NCBI GenBank assembly: GCA_013398295.1 | Contig: VZSF01008968.1 | Coordinates: 372,001-436,000, forward strand | Direction: 5' to 3' | DNA from: Chionis minor | Taxonomy: Eukaryota; Chordata; Aves; Charadriiformes; Chionididae | DNA: 64,000 nucleotides | Shown here: positions 38,801 through 50,862 of the stretch, one piece after another | Numbering within the stretch: the stretch's first letter is position 1 | Layout: every line of letters starts with the position of its first letter | Made by a program: the position numbers and the translations under genes | The notes under the pieces: model-generated | Told to the model about the DNA's origin: nothing | Database searches by the model: none | What the model saw: the letters and a program-made list of their open reading frames with translations, nothing else

Positions 38801-41599
38801 AGGACACACATGCAGACATGTTCTTTAAACTTCTTATGGGTCCAATCCTCCCCTTTCAATCACAAGCTACAGGATAGAGCTTTATTTTGAAAATCTTTAC
38901 TTACTCCACATTGAAGAACTTGCTTCCAATTATTTTTAAAGAAAAATTATTCCTCGTTTTATATAGCTTCTAGCTGAAAAGTGTGATAGGTCATAGAGCA
39001 AAACAGCATTCTTAGAAATGTAAGGCTGGTTTATTTGGATTAATTCCTTTGCTATTTTTATGCTTAAATAAATATGAGTTGGGCTGGAATGTGAGTAGGA
39101 GTGGTACACTAACACTTCATTAGCAACCATACACCGCTCCCTTCTTCTTTCCTAAATGAATTAAATCTTAATTCTATTCCTCATCTACAGCAATAGGAAT
39201 TTCCACAGAGAATTGAGGTAGACTTTTTGAGACTAGGCTAAAAGTAGCAAGGAGTTTAGGTTTCTAGAGTTTTGTTACTTTTAACTGATAATTAAAATAG
39301 GGAAGCTCAATCACATCTATGTTAAGAAGGAAAAATATCAACCCAACAGTAGTCCTACTGAAGCCCTGTGAAAGCCATAGAAGTCCATTCATGGACACCA
39401 CTAAATAGCTGATGTGTCAGTGAAAAGTTCTCTGCACTCAGGCCTTGTATTGGTATAATCTTTCCTTAAGCTTGTTTAAAAACATGATTTGGAAGCATCA
39501 GTGCTTAATGCTTCAACACAAGGCTTACCATCTGCATGTAAATGTTGCATTACCTGAATGCAACTCAGGTATACCTCTTTTTATACACTGTGTAGTTCTG
39601 TCAAAGAATCTAACTGCTTTCTCCTCTTTTCTTGCTGAAGACACGTTCCTGACTTCTGTTGAGGAAAGGACTAAGGCAAATCTGAGAGATCATATGACTT
39701 TTTATTAGATTTGTGCAGTAGAAATGCTTCATGAGTTTTTCAGAGTGCAAAGACCTCATACATTGAAGCAAATGAATTAAATGAGAAGTCTTGCCATCTA
39801 GTAGCAATACAAATTTTTATGATTTATAAACATCTGTCTCCACTGTTCAGCAACAATAAAGCTGCACTCAGCACACAGCCACTATTAGTAGTATCAGGAA
39901 AGTCCATGATTTATCTGACAGGGGTGGTTTTGTCACTTTGGAGTACAAATCCTCATTTGCTTTTTTAGTGTCATAAGTGTTAATATTAAATGTTAATATT
40001 GAACACTCATAGTACAATTTCACTTTCATTTCCAAAGACATCTTTTACCCATGGACATGCCTTTCCAGTCTCACGGTGATCTTCATTTGCTTGTTCTCCT
40101 TCCGATCACACTAAACTGTAAACTGATCTTTTGGCAGGGCCAATCTTACGCATCTGTGGAATAGCACATAAATGTTAAAAGTGAATTGGATTTATAACAC
40201 TCACAATGTAAGGTCTGGGTGCCTGAAATTCTTGTTTTGTTAAGTTCTTCATGCCAAAATATGCAGATCTCCAGCAGTTTGTCTATATCTCACTAGCGTC
40301 TACCAGTGGTAGAACTGTTCTGTGGCCTACTTTTTTCCAGCTCTCCGCAGTTACGAGGCTTCTCTTTCTTGCCACAGTGATGTTTTAAAAAGTAAAATCT
40401 GTTATATATTTTCTTTTCGTGTACCTTTATTGCTCTTCAAGATTAATAACCAAAGATTACATGGCTCTGATTTTGCTTTGCGGGCACATGATATCTGTTG
40501 AATCATTGTTTTGCCAGGGGCATTCAAAGTGCCCTAGCAGATGAGTGCATGCATGCTTCTGACTCTTGGATATGAAGAGAGCTGTTTGAACAGCCACAGC
40601 CAGCTCCATTGTGTTCATAGCAAACTCTGTGAAGTTCCTTTCAGCTACACATCACTTCCAGTTTATGTTGTCTGAAATTTTAACAATGATAGACGGTACT
40701 AAGCTATTTTCAAAATTCTTGCTCAATCAGAAGTTGATACCTAAACCTTGCTGCACATAATTTTTTAAATATGATGACATTTTCAGTAAGTGTGAAATAG
40801 TTTTCATGGGCACATTCAGGCATTTTTTGGACAGTGAACACTGTGTTTTCGGTAATACTATTTACCCATGTAGAAAAAAGATATTAAGCAAGACAGATCT
40901 CCCATATGAAGAGGACACAAATGAGAGGTGCTCAGTACTTTGCTTAAAGAAAATAATACTGTTCAGTTTTGTACTGTTGCCAACTCTAATTTATGCTTAA
41001 TTGCTCTTTCCAAAGGCTAGAAGTACTTGCTTTAACAGAGAAGCTGGCTGAACTGTTTTGCAATAACTCCCCCATGTGGGCATTCCATTTTACTCTATAT
41101 TTATAATTTCATTTTCAAAACAGTAACGTTGTCTCAAATATTAGTCTTTCTTTCAGGTATAATGGCTGCACATTCAAATTTTTCTGGCGCACTTAAGACG
41201 TATAGAAATCTTTATCTTGGTTACTCTCCATGTGCCAATAAAAATCAGAGCATGTAATCTATGCTAATCTAAGACTCTGCATGGACAGACTTTTTCGATT
41301 TCCTACAGCTTAGAAAGAGTGCTTCCAGTTGCATGGGAATGAGCTGAAATTGCCCTTGCTGGTAAAAGAAGGATTAAATGGTAATCTTTTCCTCTGATTT
41401 AGTTGGTTGAGTCTGATGCTTCTGGAAGCTCATGTTGACCAGCCCAGCTTCACTTCAGTGTGTTTACTGAAGTTAGACAAAGCCTGTTTACTGTCAACGG
41501 CTCTCAGCATGTCTAATCAGCCTACTCTTTGAAGTACTGGTTAGAGCTGGCAGCTAACCCTTGCTAATGCTGTCAGCATTACTCATACCGATGGAGATG

Positions 41600-41645
41600 A
41601 ACTGGTAGAGCAAACGATTTGGAGGGCACATACAGGTTCGAAGCT
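41600..41645 (+). mobile_element. Possible tRNA-derived SINE core (B-box-like)
   Basis: GGTAGAGCA, TTTGGAGG and then GGTTCGAAGC at 41634-41643 resemble the MIR/tRNA-derived order of GGTTAAGAGCA, CTGGAGCC and GGTTCGAATC. The GGTTCGAA box is exactly the internal RNA polymerase III B box. There is no folded tRNA acceptor stem, so this is not a tRNA gene. It may be chance. Confidence 0.22.
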
Positions 41646-42315
41646 TTGGAAGATTAGACCCTCCAAAACTCTGTCTGGTCAGTACAGCTATGAAACGTCG
41701 TATCAAAAGCTTAATGTAATTAATTAATAATTTCTAAGCAGCTCAATCATGCTAATTCTGATTTCTTCCCTGCTTCTTATCTAGAGATAAAAATGGTCAT
41801 ATAATTATCTGATGGGCTTTGTGAGAATAAATAAACACTGATTTTTGTCTTCACTTCAGCAAAGACTAAAATCTAAGTCTCTTATCTGACAGATTACCAA
41901 AACGTGAAATACTATGCCACATTTCTGCTGCCAGTAGGTTGTATCACACAAGCATCCCACACAGGCTTTTACGCGGGCACTAAATGTAAGTTGGCTTGAA
42001 GAGATGCTCCAGTTCACTTCCTTCTTTGAGCTGGTTGATTGAACAATGGACTATAGGTAAACAGGAGGGAGGTCATTTTCAGGCTGAGTAAACACAGCAA
42101 TTTCTCACCCAGAAATCTCCCCAGTGGCAGCTCTTTGACACTTGCCCTTTGTCTAGTCAAGAAGACAATTGTGAAATGGCTCTTCTTGGATGTTTTCTTT
42201 TTCCTTAAACCTATTTCATCTGGGAGCTAAGGTACGAAAATACCACAATAAAGGCAGTTTCCAGTCTCTTTTCAAACGGACCAATCCCAGGAAGTCCTGG
42301 CATCACTCTAGGCCT

Positions 42316-42376
42316 TTTCTTTTCTTTTTTTTTTTTTTTTTNGATTATAGACCATGTATATTGTAGACCATATATA
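42316..42376. repeat. T-tract with ambiguous base plus 16-bp tandem duplication
   Basis: A C/T-rich tract ends in a long T run (42325-42341) and a single undetermined base (N) at 42342. Immediately after it, TTATAGACCATGTATA (42345-42360) and TTGTAGACCATATATA (42361-42376) form a 14/16-matched tandem pair. The N probably marks an unresolved homopolymer length. Confidence 0.9.
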
Positions 42377-42797
42377 AATGTCAACTCATGTCTGTTGTTA
42401 AGGGAAAATAAATTAACACCACCACCCCACCAATCCCCCCTGACTAATGTTACAATCTAGGGATAATAAGGTGAACAAATTCTTAGTTTCTTAATTAGCA
42501 GATGCATACAACAGCTTTCCCTTCATCTGAGCTGGATGCATATTATCACTGGATGAAAGACAACTGTTGAAGTTTAGGGCTCACACTTAATGTAAACTTC
42601 AGCAGTATTGCTGTGTTTTGAGTGCTACCTGCATTACTAAGTAAACTTGAATCATCGCTTGTTAATTACTCTAATTAATACCCATTGCATCTTCGTATCA
42701 TCTGTCCTTCAAGGATATTGAAAGATTTTCTAAAGTTTAGGGAATACTGTAACATACAAGTGAAATAATAGCCTCAGAAAGCAGAAATAGTGAATAC

Positions 42798-43220
42798 ATG
42801 GAAGCTAGTGGGGGGTATATATACACACCAGCTGCTTTAGCTAGCTTCAAAGATGAACCTAGTTTTTCTTGCAAGGAAAGGCTGTGGGAGTTGGGTCTTT
42901 TTAGTCTGGAGAAGAGAAGGCTCAGGGGGGATCTCATACATGGCTACAGATACTTAAATGGAGGGTGCCAGGAGGAGGAGGCCGGTCTTTTTTCAGTAGT
43001 ACCCAGTGACAGGACAAGGGGCAATGGGTATAAAATCGAATATAGGAAGTTCCATCTGAACATGAACTTCTTTCCTTTGAGGGTGGCAGAGCACTGGAAC
43101 AGGCTGCCCAGAGAGGTGGTGGAGTCTCCGATTCTGGAGACATTCAAAACCCACCTGGACGCCACCCTGTGCAACCTGCTGTATCTGAACCTGCTCTGGC
43201 AGGGGGGTTGGACTAGATGA
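42798..43220 (+). pseudogene. CR1 ORF2 C-terminal fragment fused by chance to flanking sequence
   Basis: This is a 140-codon open frame. Residues about 26-140 are the conserved CR1 C-terminal region ([38 protein letters not shown], then a tail to the native stop). Residues 1-25 come from unique DNA left of the insertion junction. The fragment lacks the whole reverse transcriptase catalytic core and the endonuclease, so no enzymatic role is expected. I see no promoter or splice signals suggesting it is expressed. It is listed because automated gene finders often call such frames as genes. Confidence 0.8.
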
Positions 43221-43264
43221 TCTCCAGAGGTGCCTTCCAACCCCTGTGATTCTGTGATTCTGTG
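42868..43264 (+). mobile_element. CR1 LINE 3' end with intact C-terminal frame
   Basis: This is a short 5'-truncated CR1 copy. Similarity starts near 42868 (TTGCAAGGAAAGGCTG) and ends at 43264 with two perfect ATTCTGTG octamers (43249-43264), the hallmark CR1 3' terminus. The translated frame carries [23 protein letters not shown] and [13 protein letters not shown] and ends at a natural TAG at 43218-43220, with no internal stop or frameshift. The open frame starts upstream at 42798 in unrelated flanking sequence, so its first roughly 25 codons are not CR1. The intact frame and clean octamers suggest this copy is younger than the other CR1 pieces here. The missing 5' part makes it non-autonomous. 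Confidence 0.95.
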
Positions 43265-45366
43265 GTGCTAAGTGTCTTATGCAGTCAGTGGAGAGATGTA
43301 TGCCTCCATGGGCTGATTCAAAACACTTAATTTAGGCACCTATACAGCTATAAATCCCTCACAGCCTTCATTTTGCATTGTATTAACGGGTCTGTTGGTG
43401 CACAAGCAAGAAGAGTTCTCCCATTTCTCCCATTGGACTCATTTTTTTCATTTTTCAACTGCAGTCTGAATTTGCTCCTCATATAGTTAGAAAATATTTG
43501 GCCTAGTAAAGCTTTTAATTGCTTTGTATACTTTAACATGATGTCAGTAGAATCACTTACTGCCTGGCCTTATCTTTATTTTTATTCTACCCAGAGTGCT
43601 GGACTTTATACTGGGAATTATACTATTTGGCATTTTTCTTTTTATATAGAAAATGTAATAGTTGCTTGTGCTGCTAATAGTCCTACAAAAATCCTTCATG
43701 CAGGAACAGACCCACAGATAGGAGAATCTGTGGGAGCTCTCCTTACAGCTTAACAGATTTTCTCTCCCTTTAAATACCCCAGTTTCTCCAGTGCTCCCAA
43801 GTAATAAATTGCATTTGTCCCTTTCATATTGTGGAACAGAAAAAAATCACTATCTGCAAATAGAGAAATCAAAGGTGGAGTTCCATGTGCCAAGTAAGAA
43901 AGAAAATAACCTCTGCCCTATGTTTCTGGGCATAGTCAGCATCACACAAGCAGACAATATAGCTAGCATCATTTGCTAGCTGCCTTTTAGTTCCCTTTTT
44001 ACATAACCAAATACCACACGTCTGTATTTATTGGTGTAGCCTTCAGCACAAGTGCAGACTGAGTCCCAGATACACTCCCCTGGATTCATAGAAAGATGCT
44101 TTAATTGCTCCATTATCTCACAGCTTTGTGTTAAAAATACATAGGCAAAGGTTTCAGTCATACTATCCAGAAACTTACTGGTATGTTTTGCATGTTGAAG
44201 AAAGGTTGAACTTTCAGGGAGACTAACAAGATTATATATCTGGGGAGGGTCACAGATTTCTGGGAACAGGATACTAGGGTGGATGCTGCTTCCTTCTGCT
44301 ATCAGCGGGAGGTCTCCGCACAACGCAGAACAAGACACTGGCTTTCTGTTTCCAAATAATGGTCATGTTAATTCCTTCCAGTTCAGCTTGGCTGCCAAAG
44401 CCAGGTAAACCCAGAGACTAGTGTCATTTTAGTGTCTATTTTGTCAGTGAGTTTGGTTATCCATGCAATGTCACCCATGAGCAACGCGATAGGACTAAGG
44501 TTTTAAATTAAGAGGCTACTGTCCCAAACATTTGTTCTGATCTCTTTAGTAACACAGACTGCCAAATTTTACCCAATAATCTGCAAACCAATACTGAGAA
44601 CTTATTCCCAAAACTTGGGGTTTTTATTACCTAGTCTGATGTTTGACAAGACAAATGCTGACAATGGTAATATTAATGCCAACCACATTTTTCTTACAGG
44701 TACCTGCTTTCACAGCTGAAATGGACAGAAATTGTTCAATATATGCCTAGACAAGTATCTCTTATTTGATAAAGAGGGTATTGATTTGATGGCAGGACAG
44801 TTACAGAGATAAATTTTGAAGTGTCAGGAGGAGAAAGAAATGGGCTAATCAGTGGAGACATGACATGGCACAGAAGGTAGGTTAACACAACCTGGTCATC
44901 ACCCTGATTTTGACACCAGCCTATCACAAACATTCTCTACTAAAAAAACCCCACATTAATGGTAATGTAGTGCTTTATCCTTGCCACAAAAGTGTTTATG
45001 ACCTTAAAGACAATTTTACTGACAAAAATAATTTCTGTTTTTCATGTTCACCAATACAAGTCTGTTCTGACCTTCTGGCTCACTCAACATATGGATGTTT
45101 GACTTGCCAATTAAGCCTGTCAATTAAAAAAAAAGAAATACTTCTTTGACACTGAACAGTCTGACTGAGGCTGAGAAATACATTACAGTCTTATTCAGGT
45201 ACATCTTTGGGCATCACACCAGACGGCTTTTCATTGTTCATGTCTGCTTCTAGGTACATCACATACTCATGAACCTGTATTTTACTGAGCCATAAAAATT
45301 AAATTTGAAACAAATAAGTGATAAGCCTACAATAAACACAGTTCCTTGGCATTATTGTGCTCTGTG

Positions 45367-45400
45367 GTGGATTTATAGCAGTGGATTTCAGTGGATTTAT
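45367..45400. repeat. Three copies of GTGGATTT
   Basis: GTGGATTT occurs at about 45368, 45381 and 45391 (spacings 13 and 10 bp), forming an irregular short array. Confidence 0.75.
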
Positions 45401-45641
45401 ATTAGTGTAAATGAACAACTTGCAGCTCCCACTGTTTCAGAGTACACTGCTTTACTGTTCAGAAGTCGTTAGTTGAGATGAACTACACTGGAGAACAAAA
45501 TAGCTAAAACTAGCAAGAACAATCTATTATGGCTGATCTTAGTCCCAAAGGACAAACTTCATGACAAAATCTCCTTACTGTCACTGTAGGAAAAGATCAG
45601 TCAAAATATGTTGAAAGGTACCTATACTGTAAGTGAACGTA

Positions 45642-45677
45642 TGTCCCTTTTATTGTATGAATACTATAAAAGGGACA
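45642..45677. repeat. Near-perfect hairpin, about 16-bp stem, TGAA loop
   Basis: TGTCCCTTTTATTGTA and TACTATAAAAGGGACA are reverse complements apart from one T/T mismatch and flank a 4-base loop (TGAA). A stem of this length with so short a loop is unlikely by chance in 64 kb. It is too short for a typical microRNA precursor. Confidence 0.8.
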
Positions 45678-48600
45678 GCAGTCATTCCAGCTGGTGGGAA
45701 ACTTACTATGCTACTGTGCTCTATGTCTGTAAGAGAAAGATTTAATTATTTCCAAAATAGATCTGAGAGGTACAGGTGAGAGGTTTCAGGTGTGTTTGTC
45801 TGCAAATTACCAATGGAAATGCTAAACACCAGTTACTTGCATTTCCTCACTTCCAAGCAGGTATCATATCTGTAGGGAGACACAAACCGGTGCTGTCCAG
45901 TGCCACTATCATCCCATTCTTTCCCACTTCTTTATTTTTCATATTTCTCCCACTCACTTCATATAAATCAGAACTGTATTGATTATCATTACATGGTTAT
46001 TTCCAATGGATAATTAATCACAGACATGCAGTATACAGCAATTTCAAATGAAAACTCAGGGCCACTTTTCTTCATAGACAGCAGGCTGTCTGTTGCTTGT
46101 CAATGAACTCAAGTGTCTAATAAAGCTTGCAGAGTTTATAGTGATTTCAAGTAGGTGAATCATATTCTAGATTAGAAATAAAGGCAGAAATCATTCATGA
46201 AAATGATGCTGAAATAAAGTGTAACAAAAACATTTGCTCCCACTTTCAGATAGGTTTGCATCTCAGTGATTGTAGTGCTGTCTCAATTACTTAAAAAAGA
46301 TCTGATTGTATTTTCTGAATACATAAAGAGTTTATTTCTGTCCTTTCCAAATCTACTTCTCTGCTGACTCTTGGTTTAACCCTGAAGAAATAAATCAATT
46401 GCCTTGTCATCCCTATAGTCATGAGTTTGGAACAATTCTAACAACTGTCACTAAAATAACAGTATCCAGCAGTCATCACTTTAAAGCACTGTTATGCTAG
46501 GACAAAAAACATATTTTCTCCTTTAATTTTAGGCTTCAACAGTTGGGTGGCAGTCTAAAATTCTTCTGTGGTCAATGGAGTGTGACAAGAGCCTTCAGAG
46601 GACAATTACTTGTCTATCCTAGACCTGTATTTTTTGGATAAGATGAACTGTGTTTCGAGAGTGGCTACCTCTTTCCATCACTACAGAGGAAAAGTTTGAC
46701 ACCTAACTTTTACACTATTAATGCTCATAAGACAAATACCACCCATAATGTAGAGTTTATTTACAGGAGTTCACATTGGTTTAGGAAATAGTCCGAAAGC
46801 AATTAAAAACCAATTTTAATTGCTTACGATTACTTTTAGTTCATAATTACACTATCACCTTTTTGAAATACCTGTGGAAAAGAGAATATTTTTTTCACAC
46901 ATTCTTTTACTTTTCCTCTAACTACCACATTGGCTTAATGAGACAAAGCTTAAGCTGTCTGTAACATGACCTGACATTTTTTACTGTAATGGTTGTGTTG
47001 TGAGGACATTTTGTTTTACACTAAGAAGTGTAGCAGAGACCGTGCATTATACAAACCTTTTTTGCCCCTCCTCTCTGAACATGCCATTAGGGTTCTTGAA
47101 AAATTTATTTTAGTTGCTGGAACTCTCTTGGATTCCCAGAATATTTGCTCTCAGCTTTCTCTTTTCCTGAAATAGAAGTCTGGATTTTGTTAAAGTGTAT
47201 AAATAGCTGTGAAAAAATATGGTATTTTAATGAATTTCAGGGTGTGGGATTTTATGTACTTTAGAAATGGAGAGCAAGGAATGAAATAACTCACACATAC
47301 TACAGCTCCTAACAGACACAAGAGGCATGTCCAACATCTGATGGTTACAGATATGTACATGTAATTTTGTCCCCCTCTGGCTAAGTGTAATAACATTATG
47401 CTACAAAATCTCACTTGCTTTTTGGTTCCAGCGTTTGTGCTCTTGGCAGCACAATGCTCCAACATCAACCATGGGCTTGGTTGGTGTACTATATGCTAAT
47501 TATAGCACTCATTTTCTTAGGAGTTGAAAAAGATTCATGTAAATCCCTGTGGCTGAGGAGAGTTCGCAGTCCTGCTCCTGAGTGTTCCTGCCATTATGTG
47601 ATTGAATGAGAAGTAAGAGTTCCAAGCTCCATTTACAGTCCTATTTAAAGTCCCGCAAGGTGCCTTTCCAAGTACTGCATTTAATTTCTTCCATACACCT
47701 GACAAATTTGTAATAATTTATTAAAATATTGACTCTTGCTACTATTTTCCTTTTTAAAATATATTTTTTCATTTCTGGTGGAAAATACAAATTGTTGTAT
47801 GTGCACAAGTAACACAGGTTTTTAAAATCACTATCTGCTTGAGAATTTCAAGGCTGCTAGTCTTTTCTCCCTACTTACTCACACTGTTCAGAGATTGTAA
47901 ATCACAGTCATCATTAAGCTGTGTGTTAAAAATATTGATATTTTTGAACCATCACTGATATGATTTATCTTTTGCCTTGGCATAAGCAATATCACAGGTT
48001 ACATAAAGCAAAGTGGGTTTGCATCCTCATTAAAATGGTTTATTTTGTTCTTAAGGTCAGATTCTAAAGACAGGGCAGGACCATGGTGGATATTTACATG
48101 TGCAAGGAAAAGACCTAATTGGCCCATTTTTGCAAACAGCTGATACCATGTTGTAATGACCTCACATCATAACGACTGCCCCTCTTTCAGATATGCAAGC
48201 TGAAGGGCTAATTGAAAAATTTAGTCTTTTTTTACTGTTAAAATAGTTAGAAAAATTACCTTTTAAGCAATGTCAACCTAAAAAAAAAAATAGAGGAGCA
48301 AGTATTCTTAGTTGCTTTTATGAATTAAAATTCCATTTTCTGCTTCTTAAAGCATCCAACACTTGTCAGGCACATATCTGAATGGCATCATACAAGAGAT
48401 GGATGGTCTACACCAAGTGTGACAGAGTTTAGAGCAGTGGGGACAAAGAGTCTGCTACCAGTCCTACACCATGGGGAACCAGTTACAGCCCCTCCTACCA
48501 TCTACTCTACACTGAGCTATGGTGTCGGTGCCTCCTGTCATGTGGTGGTAGCACCAGTATGCACCAGAATAACCATTAGACTTACAGTGTTCACTTCTGT

Positions 48601-50789
48601 AACATAAATGATTTTGAGAAATGATTCATCTTTGACACAGATATTTTAAACAAATGGAACTTGTAGGGAACTTGGAGGGGAATAGTTGGTCTTTCTGATG
48701 GGATTCACCTGAATTAATGCAAATATCTACACTGAAGATGTCTACATCCATCAAGATCAGAGTTCCCCTTTGCATAGAAGAATATAGGGCCTCACTGGTC
48801 ATGACTCCTCTGATCTTCAAGCAGACACTAAAGTAGTACTGATAGTCATTCTCTGTTTCACCCTGACTGGTGTGACTTTATAGATGACGATATAGAAAAT
48901 CTTTAAAATTAATTAAGACAAAACCTAGCATCTGCGTCTCCACATGAATCTCATGGGACTGATCCACAGTCCACCAAAGTCCATGTGAGGCTGTTTGTTG
49001 ACCACTCTGTGTCAGAGACCATTCCTTTCTTAATGAAAGATTGTAATAAAGAGTAAGTGTTGGATTTCTTGAGCTCAGCTGTCAAAACTTTCTCAGAATT
49101 GTGGCACAGCTATAGGAATACATTAGGGACGTAAAAAAAAGCATTTTCTCACATTAGTCATTGGATGTACATTTGGGTATCAGCCATTTTCCTTTCAAGC
49201 CTTGATTTAGTAAGAGAAAACCAACTAAATCAATCTTTTTTTTTATTTAGAAAGGGAAAATGCTGTTTTAAGATATGGAAACCTAGGAAAAAATCCATGA
49301 AAGGAAAAGTTTTGACTGAAGTAAGGTATGTACAGACTACCTCTCCAAAGTATGGACTAGGCAGGATGACTCTGACTTCTCAGAAAATATGTACCAACCC
49401 ATGTAAAAAAGCAGCGCTCACTCGTATTATCATGAGTGTAGTGTTACATGTAGTGTTAGAAATGATGTTGTGTAAATATTACCCTTATGGGTCTTGGGTC
49501 ACACAGAGCACACAAGGTCAAGGTTTCCGTGAATAGCAACAGATGTTCTGTATCCCCAAGAGAGTCCTCAGAACCTGGCATGGCCAGGACTTCATGGAAA
49601 GATGAAGAAAAAACACGTTAGTACCAGCCAAAAAAAAAAAAAAATTTATTCTGTTCCAAAACAGCCCAAATTTTGAATGGTCAAATGTTATTACCAGAAA
49701 GCGAGTTGCTGAGGATTTCCACACGTTTCAACTGTAGAGTGTTATGCCAACGAGAGAAATATTACAAACTTCCAGGCTGTTTGGGGAATATGATCAAAGT
49801 AAGCAAGATCACACTTCTAGCTGCTATTTCAGCATTTAATTACCAAAGCATCTCTATCTGTATCTGGAGAACTGAGTGAAGGTTGTTTATACAGAAATAA
49901 AGTCGTGTTCCGTCTTGACACTGCTACATCATTCTGGGACCCAGAGGTTATATCATGAAAGAGGATCTTCTCTTGTTATCTACAGAATCGTTTTGTGCTT
50001 CAGTCAGGGATGACATTGCACTAATACTGCTTGTAAGAGACCCCTAAGGCCTTTACAATGAGATACAATGTCTGCTGGGAAATAAATACCTGTTTTATCT
50101 TGCTAACTGAAGATCATACTTGATACAATAACTATTAACCATAAATACACCCCTTTACGCAATTTTCCATACCCAGTGATAGAACTCTTCAGTTGCGTTT
50201 CAAGATTGCTACAGCGAATATGTAGCAATTAAATTCTGTCTCTATATGAATAATTATCACCTACTACTGAATGTCAAAGGTCAAATTTTCAGCTGCCTGA
50301 CTAGGAATTTCTAAGCAAGTGCTCCAATTTTAGTAAAAGATCATGGAGACTATATAGAAGTTCTCTTCATCATGAAACATGCTTTTATAAGCCCATGTTG
50401 CTGCAGCGTTGAGAGACCATTTATGTGGAATAATATGACAAACATGTCACATACCAGCTACAAATATAGACTAATAAATCATAAGATGCCTTAGCTGTGG
50501 GATCAGTAAAACTGCAGAATCTTAATGTGAAAAACAAAAATCTCATACATCAAAAAAAGCTAATAGTAGAAAAAAAGCACTAGAAAATGTACTTTGCAAG
50601 AGTAGCCTTTCATTGTTTAGCATACATGTGTAGCTTCTAAACAAAATCAAGTTTAGTATTTCAGAGTGGCATGCTTTTTTCGCTTCCTTGTTTTTTGAGA
50701 TGAACAGGGCCTCCAAAACAAGAGATATGAGATAAGCCTCTCTGCTGAAAATCTTTTCACCTAAAAATTTCAGACTTCTTGATACAAAG

Positions 50790-50862
50790 TCAATGTTTAA
50801 AAAAATCCAACAAAACCAACAAAAACCCAGGAAAAACTGTGAATTTGAAAAAAAATCCTAAC
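50790..50862. repeat. A-rich low-complexity tract
   Basis: A-runs interrupted by CC and CCC (AACAAAACC, AACAAAAACCC). No element boundaries are visible. Confidence 0.7.

Larger units (their letters stand above)
27233..42315. other. Non-coding, no gene seen
   Basis: Fifteen kilobases with no recognisable transposon or exon and only short frames (up to 106 codons, minus strand, 31919-32239, unassigned). The (AC)7 lies at 32813, and a 13-bp period repeat (ATCAGGTTA twice) near 38064. The intervals 28050-28800 and 41390-41640 read like conserved regulatory sequence (many AATTA, ATTAAT and CAGCTG-type cores), but no alignment supports this here. Confidence 0.6.

Noticed and set aside
41634..41643. 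Possible tRNA gene from the GGTTCGAA box
   Set aside because: There is no A box at the right spacing, no acceptor stem and no anticodon arm. At most an old tRNA-derived SINE piece.
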